Positions 48,501-60,504 of a DNA stretch of 64,000 nt are shown here, in pieces (position 1 is the first letter of the stretch; each line of letters opens with the position of its first letter). The DNA is from Eucalyptus grandis (Eukaryota > Streptophyta > Magnoliopsida > Myrtales > Myrtaceae). Below the pieces are notes generated by a model. That model was not told the origin of the DNA. It searched no databases and saw only the letters and a program-made list of their open reading frames with translations. Where the stretch lies: the NCBI RefSeq assembly GCF_016545825.1, contig NC_052621.1, positions 37,710,687-37,774,686 on the forward strand. The letters are read 5' to 3'. The translations under genes were made by a program, and so were the position numbers.

Positions 48501-49843
48501 GTAACTTGTCTGGAGATCCTACCTGTGACGACCCCTAGTTTGGCTGCAAGAGACTGAATAATTAGAGCAGCACAAGAAGCCACTAAAATGATCCAAAGTA
48601 ACTGCATAGAATGAAGTAATTTTAATTATATATCACATATGGATGAACCTTACAGCAAGCTCCCTATGATTCTCTGCTGGCAACATCATTATTTGATGTA
48701 TCAGGCCATCTTATATCTCATCAATGGCGAAACTTAAGAGAGCCATTCAATCATCAGTCAGCATGAAGCATGGCAAGGACCTCATGCTCACATACAACTC
48801 TAGCAATATGTCTATGGGCGGGGGATCCTCACAATTGGTTTTGAAGACTACGCTACAAGGAGTTCCAATGTTTCTAAACTTTGGAGTCAGAATTCAACAA
48901 AAAGAGGGTTCGTGAATGGATAAGTTACACATACCTCATACTTGTATTGGGCTCCAGCCTGTAGATCCGTTTCAACTGCATCATTGGACACAAAAGCTTA
49001 CTCTAAATACCACCGCACAAGAGTTCGTGAGTCGTAACATAACAAGAATTCTTGAATGATATCTTACAGTTTCCAGGATCAATATAAGCTATTGATACGA
49101 GAAATCCTGGACCCATATATGCAAATAGGTTCTTCCAGCTCTTCCTCTGCATAAATTGTGCATAAAGTAGTTAAGCGACATCAAATTTATTGTTCCTAGA
49201 AGTTGCTGGGAATAAATGATTGATTGGGCAGGCATCGTCCTACTAGGAAACCCATCCTATTTGAACTCAGCAAATTACTTATAGAAAAGCTAAAACTAGT
49301 GCATGCCCAACACAAAACTCTATCTGCTTTGCGAGTGTTTTTAAATTTGAGATATTAGCTAGAGTTCCCCAGCCCTCAAGGCGACTCACCAAAAGATGCA
49401 AACACTGAAATTTCCAAATTTGTTCGTACTATATAGTTTATCTCTTCATGTTGAAAATCCATCACCTTTATGTGTGAATTCTGCAGTAGACTTTGATAAC
49501 GAGTATCAGCATACGACAACCTACCTAATGGACTCTCGTCATATTCAAAATTCTCCACAAGACAGTGCTTCACTGTTCTGTGCTACAGATTGCATAAAGG
49601 CACAACATTTAAGTCGACAGGGTATTATAACGTGATCAAGCACCTCAAGCTGAAAAATTACTTTAAAAAAAAAAAAAAAAAAACAAAAAAAAAAAATGGG
49701 ACGAAAGTGACAACACTCAAAGTAACGGTTCTCACATCAGGCACGACGATCTGATCTTCGGTGTTCGGGATCAACGGGGCATTGGAGAAGCTGCGATTCC
49801 CCGTGCTCGCGATGAACTGCGGCTGCCCGGACGCCGAAGCCAT
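45121..49843 (-). CDS. NRAMP metal transporter (NRAMP1/6 group)
   Basis: Thirteen exons (5' to 3' on the minus strand): 49843-49736, 49146-49068, 48975-48935, 48601-48523, 48405-48301, 48107-47998, 47805-47624, 47543-47474, 47002-46829, 46703-46599, 46176-46045, 45841-45746, 45453-45121. All borders are GT-AG and the frame closes at 1614 bases, 537 residues. NRAMP proteins are proton-coupled carriers of Mn2+/Fe2+ and related ions; plant NRAMP1/6 types act at plasma or endomembranes. Metal-site motifs are present: DPGN (residues 59-62) and MPH (234-236), with the family transport signature [19 protein letters not shown] from 335. About twelve hydrophobic segments can be read. The N-terminus [14 protein letters not shown] is typical of the AtNRAMP1/6 clade. 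MASASG is chosen as start; an in-frame ATG at 49978 would add 45 residues of unconserved sequence. Intact. Confidence 0.95.
45504..45537. repeat. (AG)n microsatellite in NRAMP intron
   Basis: About 17 GA dinucleotides in the intron between exons 12 and 13. It lies 50 bases upstream of the acceptor on the minus strand, where it acts as a CT-rich polypyrimidine run. Confidence 0.9.
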
Positions 49844-50427
49844 CGAAAGACTCGTGCTTTTGCTGCTTTGTCCTCTAAGCCTAGGACGAGGAATCAAGCC
49901 CGAGAGAAGCAGAGCGTGAGAAATCACCCCAATCAAACCAGCGGGACGGCCATGCAGTACGGCTAAAGCTCTAGCCAATTAACTCACTGCTCTATCAAAA
50001 AGCAAACACGCGGACGGCATCTCGCTCATCAATCGCTATCCTATCCCATCAAAAACCAAACACCGAAGAACTATTCTCTTCCCGCGACTCTTGGCGACTA
50101 TATTGACTTGGGAAAACGCAAATTATTCATTGCAAAACCTGGGTTCTCCGTCGTCGTCTTCTTCTTCTTCTCGGTCTCCAATTTGAGTGTTCTGTCTCTT
50201 TCTCTCGCTCTATATATAGATAGATATATATATATATATATATAGATATCTATATATAGATACACGTGTAGATGCTTGACTCACTCTGTTCGTGTGAACT
50301 TGAACTCAGGAGTTTTTAGTTGTTCAAGTCCGCGTAGGAGTTTTAGTTGTTCACGCCCATCCTCCCCCGTTGCTTCCGCTCCCACGGGCCCCGCAATCTC
50401 CCGCTCGCGCTCGCGTGCGTCCAGCCA
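49844..50427 (-). promoter_or_regulatory. NRAMP 5' UTR and promoter region
   Basis: Minus-strand leader of NRAMP with an upstream in-frame ATG. A (TA/GATA)n microsatellite occupies 50209-50262, and could supply TATA-like sequence. The exact transcription start is not determinable. Confidence 0.4.
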
Positions 50428-50673
50428 GTAAGAGCCCGCCACGCAAGAAAATCCGCCACGTGGGGCAAAATGGCCCCCCAAAAAAAAAAAAAAAAAAAAA
50501 TTAATTACAAAAGAAAAAATTTCCAGATCATACCGAATACATTCTCATTATTTTTTTATTCCGAAAATTAAAGTTTTGTGTAGTTATCAGACACATTCTT
50601 TTACTTAAAAATTATTTTTCCAAACGGAAATGTTACCAAATATATTCTAGGAGCCCGCCATGCAAGAAAATCC
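50428..50673. repeat. Direct repeat flanking an AT-rich insert
   Basis: GAGCCCGCCA(C/T)GCAAGAAAATCC, 23 bases with one mismatch, occurs at about 50428-50450 and 50651-50673. The 200 bases between start with a perfect G-box palindrome (CCACGTGG, about 50456) and an A-run (about 50478-50500), and are otherwise AT-rich, unlike the GC-rich right flank. Confidence 0.7.
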
Positions 50674-53600
50674 GGGAGGGTGGGGCCCGGCACGGGGCCA
50701 AAGCGAGTCCGCTGTCGCGAGCAAGTCAAAGGGGGTGGCTGTTGTTTTCAGTTGGCGGGCCGCCTCTGATGTTGCGCATCCGATCCCTCTGCAGCGCCGC
50801 CGCTCTTTAAGTCGCGTACTCCCGCGGGAGGGACGGGGAACAAATCTTCGGGGCCCACCCGACTGTACTTCGGCCCATCGGACGGCCCAGATTGGCCGAC
50901 GTACCGGCGGACCCGGGCGTGCGAATGATCCGAGCCGCGAGATCAAAATCGGGGGGGGCCGAGATGGACTCACGACCGGTGGCGATGGCGTCTCCCGATT
51001 TGATTGGACTGGACTGGGGCTGAGTTAGCGGTCTTGTCGCGTCGCTAACATTCCCTCCCTTTCATGCGCAGATGACATCTTCCTTTATCGATCGTGTCTC
51101 TTTGTTTTCGACAGTGACAAAAAGCTCTCTAAACGAGGAAAGCACGATGGCTTATAGGGCTTGCCAAAAATCATAGGGTGCCAAAAATTTTAAAAAGGAG
51201 GACCACTTTTGTTAAATACTATGGAGAAGTTGAGATTCTCTAATCACTAATTTAGTGGGTGCGGTGCAATGTTTACTACTGTAGACTACATTCATGAACC
51301 TTTCGCACGTTCCGAGATTGGCGCATGCCTATTTGAATTCTAAAATGACCTCGTCACTCTTCGCTGGAAAGATTTAGGAGATCAGAGAGATAAGGACACC
51401 CACTCGAGTGCACATCGATGCCTTTGAAGCTGAATGGGACTGCGAATCTCATCTTCGTGCTCTCCTTTCGAATTTGCTCGCCAAAAACAAAATCCATTTT
51501 CCCTGAAAAATTATTTGCATTAAACTATAGATGGAGACTCTAGGGCAAAAGGAAAGAAATAAAATCAGAAAGAAAAGGGGAAGCTAAAAAAAAAAAACTG
51601 TGGCTTGGGCTCGTAAAATTGTCTGGTGATGTTTAGAGAGCTGATGGCTGAGGTGAAGCACGGAATAAGTTGTTTATAGCATCCATCGCAGTTAAATGGG
51701 CCGGTTTGTAATTATGCTCCTTCGTTCTTAGTTGCATGGGCCTCCTGATTGCAATCGGGCTTACAATGCCTTCAAAATGGGCCTGTGGGGTTAATTGAGT
51801 CATCGGCCGATGTTAAGAGGTTTGGGCCGCTTAGGCCCGATCTGCTTCCCGCGTGGCCCAATCCATTGGAAAGTCAGGCCCTGTTGGGTGGCCTCTTCTC
51901 TCTAGTGCTCAAATGGTTAGCGCTTTCACTAATCTAATCTCATCGAGAGAAAAGATTCACGGGCCCTGTACATGTTTTAGTGGTAGCTACATGTGATGTT
52001 ATTATATGATGGTATTGGTTACTCGTGTAAAAGTTACTATTCAGATCACTATCATTTGCAGATACGACAAAAACTACCATTCAATATTTAAATAAAGATT
52101 CAGTATTTATCATCGCATGTCACAATAAGGGACAACAAAGTCGTGTTTTGCGCTCTAATCCTCGCACTTCAATTTCAATTTAACTTCACTGCTTTGACAA
52201 ACTAGTCACACTTTACGTCATAATAAATAGACTCACCTAAAAAAAAGAAAAAAAAAGGAAATAGTTTCAATTTAATGAGTTGCTTAACAGGAAATCAATT
52301 ACAAGATCTACACGTACTAAATGATCAAATTATATAGTAGCTCGACCAACTTAACTATAACCCATTTTATCATTTGGTTCTCGGATAAAACATTTAGTCG
52401 AACGATCATATTGAAATACATTACGGGCATGGATGTCAATTTCTCCCAATAGGATTGGCCCTAGTCATACGTAATCACTTTGTTTATGTCAGTCGAGATC
52501 GCACAGGTGGCAAATACATGGAGCCCCTGGTAATCAACCAGGCAAGCTGCTTCGGTCATTCTTCTTATTTATAATCAAGGGCAAAGCCATCATTCATTGA
52601 TTTGGTAGATGGGTTTTGGTTATCATGATCCGAATCGAATCCGTTGCTTTGTCTTCTCCCCTTCTCTCTCCTCAACTTTTTTCCTTTTATGCAATCAACT
52701 CAAATCTCTTCATCATCCTATTCCTCTGCAATCATGCTTGCTTGACATGATCCATTTCCTGATGAACCCTTGGATGGATTCGCATCTTCCTTCAATCAAA
52801 GCTTCATTGGTTCTGGTGAGCCAACAGGTGACAGCTCCATCCCACAAGATTCCACACTGCCACGCCTTGTGGGGTCCCCAACATTTGTGGAGCCACTAAG
52901 ATTATTGACTCAACATATCTTGATGTGACATGACATAATATTACATAATTCAAAACTGACACGAATCACTTATTTTTAATGAAAATGATTATGTAATTAC
53001 ATTGAAACGGATTGACACATGTAGTCGACACGAGCATGATTAGGAAAGACGAATCGCCGGCTCACAAATGTCACATTGTGATCTCGCCAAGTGCTTGCTC
53101 TTGCAGTTCTATATGATCAAAACTTTGAGAATCATCGTGGTTAAAATACAAGTGGTGCCCACGTTAGAAAGGCACCTTCCTCCCATGTACCAACCTTGGG
53201 CCAGTGATTCTGGGAAATTGGTTCATGTGTTCATGTCGTACTATTTTCCTCGTTTGGTTGTTTCCGTTCCCATTACACAACTCTCATGTATTCCGAGGAA
53301 GTTACACCAAGCAATGTAATCATAAAAACAGTTAAGGTCGATTTGCTTATACTTTTTACTTTTCCTCACAAAAATTCAAAAATAAGAAAATGACATTTTA
53401 AGTTTTCAAAGATCATCATAGAAAATTAGTATTTTACATGTCAATATTTGTATATATTAAAAAAAGTGTTTGAATTAAATAAAAGTTAAATCGTAATGTC
53501 GTAACATTTGGAAAAAAAAAAAAAACCAATGACAATTAATATTAAAAATCACTCTCGATAGACCCTTAAAGTTAAGTGTAATTCGACAAGATGACTCAAC

Positions 53601-55405
53601 TATCGTGAAGAGGATTTTCAATATGCACATAATTTTTTTTTTTTTAAAAAGTATCATTTTTAATGAACTAAGATTAGCATACACTAGAGGAACTCAAATT
53701 TTGATTCAACTTATTCTAGGAAATTTGAGTTAATGATTTGGTCATTTTGTTAATCGTGTTGTTAAAACGAGCATGGAACCCTCATTAGAAATCGAACTGA
53801 ATAACGCTTTGAATCATAAATTTCAATCATAAAAATTTCAGTTATATTTAAAGGTATATGTATCTTTTCATTTTAAAGTGAGATTCAGTTCAGTTTCTAA
53901 CGTAGAGACCTGGCACATCTCCTCTGCAGAACTGAAATAAGTAACCTTATGAATCTGAATGTCATAACGCAATCCCCATCCTGATGAAGGACTCTAGTAA
54001 TTCACAAAGAGACTGTTCAGAAATCCGAAAGGAGAAGGACCGAAATTGCAGCTGTGGCTGGCAAAGCTGGCTACCACTTGTCTTCAGGATAAGCAAGGAA
54101 GGCCATGCCGACGAGCCTTTCTTTTCACACTTTCTCTGTGGTCCTTTCTCCACATGCAGGCATGGACCAGAGAGGGTTTGACAAGTGAGGCACCTCTCTT
54201 TCTCGGGGCCCTTTCGCATGGTCGACACCCTTTCGATAAAGCTTTGATTCTTTGGATGATCAGTTGCCACCGCATGACATGGATAAGGTCCAATCATGGA
54301 GGGAAACATTAACTGCCAGTCAATCCTGCAAACTCTTGCTGTAAGCATTAGCAACTACCAGTCATGGAGAACCACTTTTTTTATGTCTCTCTCCACTTTG
54401 GTTTCTGCAAAGCCCTCGTCCTGCGTCATGAACAAAGTCTCGGCTGTTAGGAAGGAACAGGACAAGAGACCGGACCACAGATTGATTGCTCACTGCTCTT
54501 GTTTAGAATCTTCCAGGAGGATGTCACTAATTGTAGTACAAAGTGCCGTTAGAAATATGGCTGCTCTAGATTTGCGTTAGATCAGATGTATACGCGAAAA
54601 TACCGCCATGACTGAAAGGGACAACCCGTTCTATGTGCCGGCTGAACAATCCATCTGATAAGCTGTGAAAGATGTCTAAGCAGAGAAGAACAAGAAAAGA
54701 TAAACTATAAAGAAAAGGTTAGCAGAAAACAGAAGTCATGAATGATGTGATGAGCAGCACCGTTTTGATTCTGAGATAGCATGATTAACTGATTAAATAT
54801 TAAGAGCTAGGTTTAGTGGAGCCATATCTTTTTCTACTTTCTTAACAGCAATTTGTCTTCAGGGCATCATTTTTCAACAAGTGTGCTTCTTCAGGAGATC
54901 AAATTCTGTAGCCTTTTCTTCTTAGCCTAATTTCCACTGCACCCACCAAAAATTTGATTGATGGACTGAGCCCTCCATGGAGGCCCCAGATGGCAACGCA
55001 AGACGAAGCATCTCAGCTCCGTCCGTCGGCGAGTCAGCCAACGCCAGAGATATCAGATAAGATTTACATGACTTTAAGGGCCAAACTTACACGGAAAGAG
55101 AGCGATCATCCACAACTATATTTCCAAAAACCAGTAGATTACAATGAAGATCACCCAAAAAAGCTATATTCCCATTCCCCTGGAAAAATCTGTGCTGGCT
55201 TACTGACCACACGAGTTCGATATGAACGATACGAACAATCGGACTGGCATAAGAGCAATATTTACATGGAACAAAACCACTGCAAAACCATGGATAAAAA
55301 TGAAAGTCGAAATTCCCAGGAATGGAATGTGAACTGGTTATATCCGGTCTACTTTAAGCTACTACTCTAACGGAAGGCCCCTTGAGTCTTTGACCTCCCA
55401 ATTGG
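50674..55405. other. Intergenic region between NRAMP and CIPK
   Basis: 50674-51030 is GC-rich and resembles a promoter or gene leader without a clear ORF. At 52748-52928 a frame without ATG reads DPFPDEPLDGFASSFNQ and GEPTGDSSIPQDS and is protein-like but unassigned. 53990-54580 and 54954-55370 carry open frames with no family resemblance; the latter probably overlaps the CIPK 3' UTR on the opposite strand. The rest is AT-rich. Confidence 0.45.
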
Positions 55406-56752
55406 TTATTGACATTCATTCTCCCCCTGCCAACTCCACACGATGTCCTTGAGCGCAGGCCTCACATCCTCCTCGCAGAACTTCTTGTACTCGAGGGTGT
55501 CGCCAGCACACTTTGCGAACTCGACCACCACGACCTCGGGCGCCACCTCGAATACTTCAGCTGTCACCGCCAGCTTCCCTTTCCTCCCTTCCTTCTTCCC
55601 CTGCAGCTTCAGCTTGAAGTCCTTCAAGCTCACCACCCCGAAATTGAGCCTCCTGGCCAGCGCCTCTAGCTTCCCAACTATCCCCGAGGCCGAGCACTTG
55701 GAAGTGAACATGGAGCCCGACTTGCGTTTGCTCTCAAACATGCTGGACAAGTCGAACCCTGAGGACATGGACGATATAAACTCGAACGCGTTGTAGAAAG
55801 GCGGCTTTGAGTTTGATCTCACCAGCTCCGACTCGCAACTGCAGTTCCCATCATTTTTCTCCGATTCCTGTTCCTCAATAGAGATACCCACGGGCCTGGT
55901 GAACCCCTTTTGAAACCATGAGTTACTCATAATCTCTGGAATCGAGATTCTCTTTTCGGGGTCTGCAACGAGAAGCTTGGAAACTAGTTTCTTGGCATCA
56001 GGCGAGAACCAACGTGGGAAATCATACTCAGCCTTGAACACCTTCCTGTACATTCTCATCACGTTCTCTTCCTGAAAAGGCAAATACCCTGCGAGCAGCA
56101 CATACAGAACCACCCCACAAGACCACAAATCCGCCTTCGCCCCGTCGTACCCCTTCCTCCGCAAGACCTCCGGCGCAACGTACGCTGGAGTCCCACACTG
56201 CGTGTGCAACAACCCGTCATTCCGGAGCTGCTCCGGCAAAGCCGAGAGGCCAAAGTCGGAGACCTTAAGGTCCTCATTCTCGTCCAGCAGGAGATTCTCG
56301 GGCTTCAAGTCGCGGTGCGACACGCCGCGGCTGTGGCAGAGATCAATGGCGCTAACCAATTGCTGGAAGTACTTCCTGGCCACATCCTCCTTCAACTTGC
56401 CCTTGGCAACTTTGGCGAACAGCTCGCCGCCCTTCACATACTCCATCACGAAGAAGATCTTCTGCTTGGTGGCCATCACCTCCTTGAGCTCCACTATGTT
56501 GGGGTGACGCACCAGGCGCATCACGGAGATCTCCCGCTTGATCTGCTCCATCAGACCTTCCTTCTTGACCTGGTCCTTGCTGACGACCTTGATGGCCACG
56601 CTCTCCTGGGTCAACAGGTTCTTGCCGTAGTAGACCTTGGCAAAAGTACCCTTACCCAACAGCCTCCCCATCTCGTACTTCCCAAACAGAACGTTTCTTG
56701 GAGACTCTGTATTGCCATTCGATCCACCGCCGGGCTCTGCCTGGTCACCCAT
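55406..56752 (-). CDS. CBL-interacting protein kinase, CIPK5/CIPK25 type
   Basis: Single-exon gene, 448 residues, as expected for the intronless CIPK clade. CIPKs (SnRK3 family) are Ser/Thr kinases activated by calcineurin B-like calcium sensors and regulate ion transporters and stress responses at membranes. Kinase domain about 24-280: glycine loop [15 protein letters not shown] lysine K55, catalytic HRDLKPEN (D148), DFG at 166-168, activation-loop threonine T184 in [15 protein letters not shown]. The regulatory half has the CBL-binding NAF motif [20 protein letters not shown] starting at residue 321 and a phosphatase-interaction region around [43 protein letters not shown] and the ending DIVWSWQG point to AtCIPK5/25 rather than CIPK6. 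Intact. Confidence 0.95.
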   Translation of the reverse strand: MGDQAEPGGGSNGNTESPRNVLFGKYEMGRLLGKGTFAKVYYGKNLLTQESVAIKVVSKDQVKKEGLMEQIKREISVMRLVRHPNIVELKEVMATKQKIFFVMEYVKGGELFAKVAKGKLKEDVARKYFQQLVSAIDLCHSRGVSHRDLKPENLLLDENEDLKVSDFGLSALPEQLRNDGLLHTQCGTPAYVAPEVLRRKGYDGAKADLWSCGVVLYVLLAGYLPFQEENVMRMYRKVFKAEYDFPRWFSPDAKKLVSKLLVADPEKRISIPEIMSNSWFQKGFTRPVGISIEEQESEKNDGNCSCESELVRSNSKPPFYNAFEFISSMSSGFDLSSMFESKRKSGSMFTSKCSASGIVGKLEALARRLNFGVVSLKDFKLKLQGKKEGRKGKLAVTAEVFEVAPEVVVVEFAKCAGDTLEYKKFCEEDVRPALKDIVWSWQGENECQ

Positions 56753-57370
56753 CTGGGTTCCTGAGGGGACAAAAGCTCGAGAATTATCGACGGAGTCCCT
56801 GTGAAAGTAAGCAGAAAGCTGATGGGTTTTCGGGTTTTAGGACAAAACTCAAGAGAAAGCTCATCGGCGGCGGTTGTAAATCATCTGTGGGTGAGGAAGT
56901 GGATATAGAGGGAAAGAAACGGTGCGATTGCTGTCCTGTATCCATTGGAGGACATGGTTTTTTTCTCAGAGCAGTGGGTGAACCTGGAGGCTAGCGGCGA
57001 GCCCACAGAAATATCTCATAATTTATAATATCTGGGAATAGAAAAAACAACAGTTTTGCCAATTGGGAGGTGGACACTTGGCGGTTGGGAGGGGACAGGA
57101 GGGATTGATGACATCCTTTGGACTCTCTGTTCAGCCATTCGAGTCTTGAGGGTGCGGCGAAGCTTCCCATCCAGGGGAGTGAAGTTGCGCCGGATGCCGT
57201 ATCCACCATTATCAGAAACACCAAACTTTTCGATTGCATGGACATCATTATTCCCTGGTTCTGGTTCTGATTCTGAAGTATTGCGGGTTTACTATGACGG
57301 TTCACTTCAGTTAGTACTATTAATTTCCGTCCTAAGTTAGAATTATCGTACCGCTCTCACTTATTCGCAT
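56753..57370 (-). promoter_or_regulatory. CIPK 5' UTR and promoter
   Basis: Upstream of the start codon on the minus strand. No clear TATA box was fixed. Short frames on both strands here have no family resemblance. Confidence 0.35.
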
Positions 57371-58127
57371 TAGCATACTCTTTTTGTTACATGAATAAAC
57401 TTCTTTGACCTTTTTTTTTTTTTTTTTTAAGTTTACAAAAAAGAAAAGAGATTATAAAGCTCATTGGTCACCCTCTTGCCTCTCGGACACTCTGGCCCCT
57501 TAAGATATTAAATCGTGATTTAGACACAAAACTAACTATGTGACCCGATAAATGCAAGTCCCTTCTCGTCCATTATTTTTGTTCTCCTCTTTGTCCCTTT
57601 TCAGAAGCTTTGGTCTCTGATGTATGAGTTGAATCATTTCATTTCATTCAGCTGAGTTGACACTGCAAAAGAGCCTAGGGAATAGTAGGATATTACGAAT
57701 AACGTGATTTGGAAATGGTTATGAAATCTTTCTGAGCAGAGACCAGCCCTCTCACATTGTAAGGGCTTGTTAAGATACTCTTCATGTTATACGAACAAAC
57801 TTCTTTAACTTTTTCTTTTTTAAAATTATAAGAAAGAAGAGATTATAAAGCTCGTTTGTCGCCCTATTTGGGCACTCGGCTAGAAACGATTGGCCCCTTA
57901 AGATATTAAATTGTAATTTAAACACAAAGCTACCTATGTGACTCAATAAGTTCTTAGCCCCTTCTCAGAAGCTTTGGTCTCTGATGTCATTTCGTTTCAT
58001 TTAGCTAAATTAACACAGCAAAAGAGCTTAGGGAATAGTACGGATAACATGATTTGGAAATGGTTACGAAATCTTCTCCTGAGCAGAGGCAAGGCCTCTG
58101 ACATCGTAAATGCTTGTTGAGAACTCC
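57371..58127. repeat. Two-unit direct duplication of about 400/350 bp
   Basis: 57371-57780 and 57777-58127 share the order ACAAACTTCTTTAAC-like, GAGATTATAAAGCTC, CCCCTTAAGATATTAAAT, AGAAGCTTTGGTCTCTGATG, CAAAAGAGC(C/T)TAGGGAATAGTA and ATTTGGAAATGGTTA. They differ by indels, so the duplication is not recent. No coding sequence. Confidence 0.85.
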
Positions 58128-59235
58128 TGTAGCTACATCAATTAGCTCTGCCATGTGGGTCACCGATCACCGTCACCCTTGATTGCTCACCACTTCCGAT
58201 GGAAACCTTTTTTTTGATGGTGGAGCCTATTCACAGAATGATGTCGACAAGCTTTACAGTGGCTGGAGTTTTGAGTCATCATAACATGGTACCGACACGT
58301 ATAAGTTGCTAGTAAAGGTTCAATTGAATGGTGGACTTGGATATAGGAAGTTGGAAGTTCTTGTATCCCCATCTCATGCCACGAACCCTCTAAACTTTTA
58401 GCCTCCGGAGGTGAGATTGGAATTAGAAAGGCAGAGCCCGGTCGAAATCATGACTGTCAAGGATGGTACTGGTAACTAACCTTAGGGCCTCATCTGGGGA
58501 AACAGATTCATGGCATGTTTAGGGGAGTGAGACAATAATACAGGGCATGTCATTGGACTTTACTGACCGGCCCACGCATCTATAACCCGGCGTCGGGGTC
58601 CCAATTCGGGTGCTGGGCTGAACATCTGAAACACAGGTCAAGTGCCAAAGGCTCGAGTCTAGCGTTGGGGACTTGGGACCTGACATCAGGACCCATGTCG
58701 GGGTGACCGAGAGGGCCGACGATGGTGGTAGAGAAAGATATTAATATGAGGAATCGATCTTCACGTTTCCAAGGCAAATGTTCGCCCCTAAAACAAAAGC
58801 ACCTAAAAGTGAACAATTGTCATTGTCAAGTGATGGAATTAAAGTACTCAAAGATAAAAAGGACTCCCTAAAAGCATATTGGACGCGCGTCTAACTATGA
58901 TAAAAGCAAAGGATCTTTACCGAATAAAGGACACGTCGAACCATGTGCAATTTTGTTCTGTTGGTTCAGGCCCCATCTTTCTACCAAAAATCAAGGGGAC
59001 TCACGCGATGTAGACCTATTGGAAGTTTTGGAATACGGAATAAATCTCAGTTCATTCTGAAATTGAAATTGGATAAAAAAAACAAAAAACGTGCATGGTT
59101 TTGGTGGATGGCAATAGTGGTTTGAAATTACATGTAGATAATATTTTGATGAGGATAGAGAGCATTTGGGAATTAGCGCAGAAGGTATGACTGCACCAAC
59201 CCAAAACAAGCTATCAGATTAGGAGTGGTTACTTA
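58128..59235. other. Spacer with possible coding relic
   Basis: At 58215-58475 one frame reads GGAYSQNDVDKLYSGWSFES, stop, YKLLVKVQLNGGLGYRKLEV, stop, PPEVRLELERQSPVEIMTVK. It looks like decayed protein-coding sequence, but I cannot name the family. 58560-58720 holds GTCGGGGTC-type GC-rich words. No intact gene. Confidence 0.35.
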
Positions 59236-59842
59236 GGACATGAATGATAACCGTTATAGTCAAGAATTGATTTTTGGAAGAGAAATAGATTTTTCTATTT
59301 CTATTTCTAGATGAGTTTCTAAGCAAAAATACTCGTTTGATAACGATACAAAATTTCTATTCTAAAAATATGAATTCGTTTGATAACAACACAAACTTTC
59401 TTCCTTTTGGGCCAGGTGTGGCAACCGCGGTCGGCAAACGGCCGGTGGGCGAAGACGCCGGCGACGGTTGGTGACCAACTGATGGTGAGCGACCGGCGAA
59501 TGATGGACGACGGCAACGGATGGATGACCAATTTGTAGTAAGGACGAACAATAAGAAGAATTTTTATTTTTCATTTCTGGAACTCGTCCATTCGTCGTCA
59601 CCGACCACCATCCATCGATGGATGCCGCCATCGTTGGCCAATTGCTAGCCGCCGCCGCCGCCGCCATTGGTTGCTACCATCCGAAATGAAGAAATTTTAT
59701 GTCATTACTAAACGTATTTCTATTTTTAGAGTAGAAATTGTATGTCGTTATCAAATGGATATATTTGCTTAGAAACTCATCTAGAAATAGAAATAGAAAT
59801 TTAGAAATTAATTTCTAGCCATAATGGATATCATTCGTGCCT
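59236..59842. mobile_element. Foldback MITE
   Basis: About 600 bases. Left end GGACATGAATGATAACC mirrors the right end GGATATCATTCGTGCC. Both arms carry CTATTTCTATTTCTAGATG/GAGTTTCTAAGCAAA on opposite strands over about 140 bases. The core is GC-rich (GGCGAAGACGCCGGCGACGG, GCCGCCGCCGCCGCC). Same architecture as the 43.9-kb element, but a different family. Confidence 0.8.
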
Positions 59843-60357
59843 TTAATTTTTTATATACAATTATAAACTCATTAAATAAAATAATTAGAATTTTAATAAA
59901 CGTTGAATATGGTTCTTGGAATGAACACAATATGGACGGATAGATGCAAAAATGATAGAATCACTAAAAAAAAAGCCATCTTAAAATCAATCGGACTAGG
60001 ATGACCAGGTTCTCCTGAGGGTTCGGTAAAGCCCATTAACGAGAAAAGGCCCTTCCAGCGTCCCCAGTGGAGCGCCGAATTCAGAGACTCGGGTCCTTTC
60101 TGCTTTTACTTCTCCAGCTCGTTAGACGTACAAATTTATCCTGAAGAGAATTCGGATTATAGCGCGATGCTTCCATGTGCTTTCCATTAGGGCAATAAGC
60201 ACTTCAATCATCAAGAGATCAGAGGGAGAAATCCACATTCAGCGTTTTTCAACAACGTTTTAAGCTTCACAGCATGGCTCGTCAAGTCCAGTCAAGTCAT
60301 TGTTGCACATTCTACGGTCTTAATTCGTCCCGCGTGCTCTCGAGCTAAATTTCGAAC
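59843..60357. other. Spacer
   Basis: AT-rich to 60000, then moderately GC; it may hold the leader of the following exon-like ORF. No motif is clear. Confidence 0.35.
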
Positions 60358-60504
60358 ATGTGCTACACCTCGTCGAATAGTTGCTCGTGTTGCACGAGAA
60401 ACGGGGAGCGCGTGTCTCCCTCTTCTAAGCCCCCCGTGTATGTGGATGAAGACCCTTTGTCAACCCCAACTAAGGAAGATTTGGCTACTAGGAAACAAGA
60501 ACAG
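60358..60504 (+). other. Orphan exon-like ORF (first exon of an unidentified gene?)
   Basis: ATG followed by 49 open codons ending exactly at CAG with a GTATCTG donor-like site. The peptide is CYTSSNSCSCCTRNGERVS, then KPPVYVDEDPLSTPTKEDLA, cysteine-rich then acidic. Composition is protein-like, but no matching downstream exon is seen before the minisatellite. May be a truncated gene or chance. Confidence 0.3.

Noticed and set aside
54954..55370. 138-codon + strand ORF
   Set aside because: No recognisable motif, lies beside the CIPK 3' end, and is probably antisense to its 3' UTR. Not supported as a gene.
56204..56764. 186-codon + strand ORF rich in Leu/His
   Set aside because: Antisense shadow of the CIPK kinase domain, with no family resemblance of its own.
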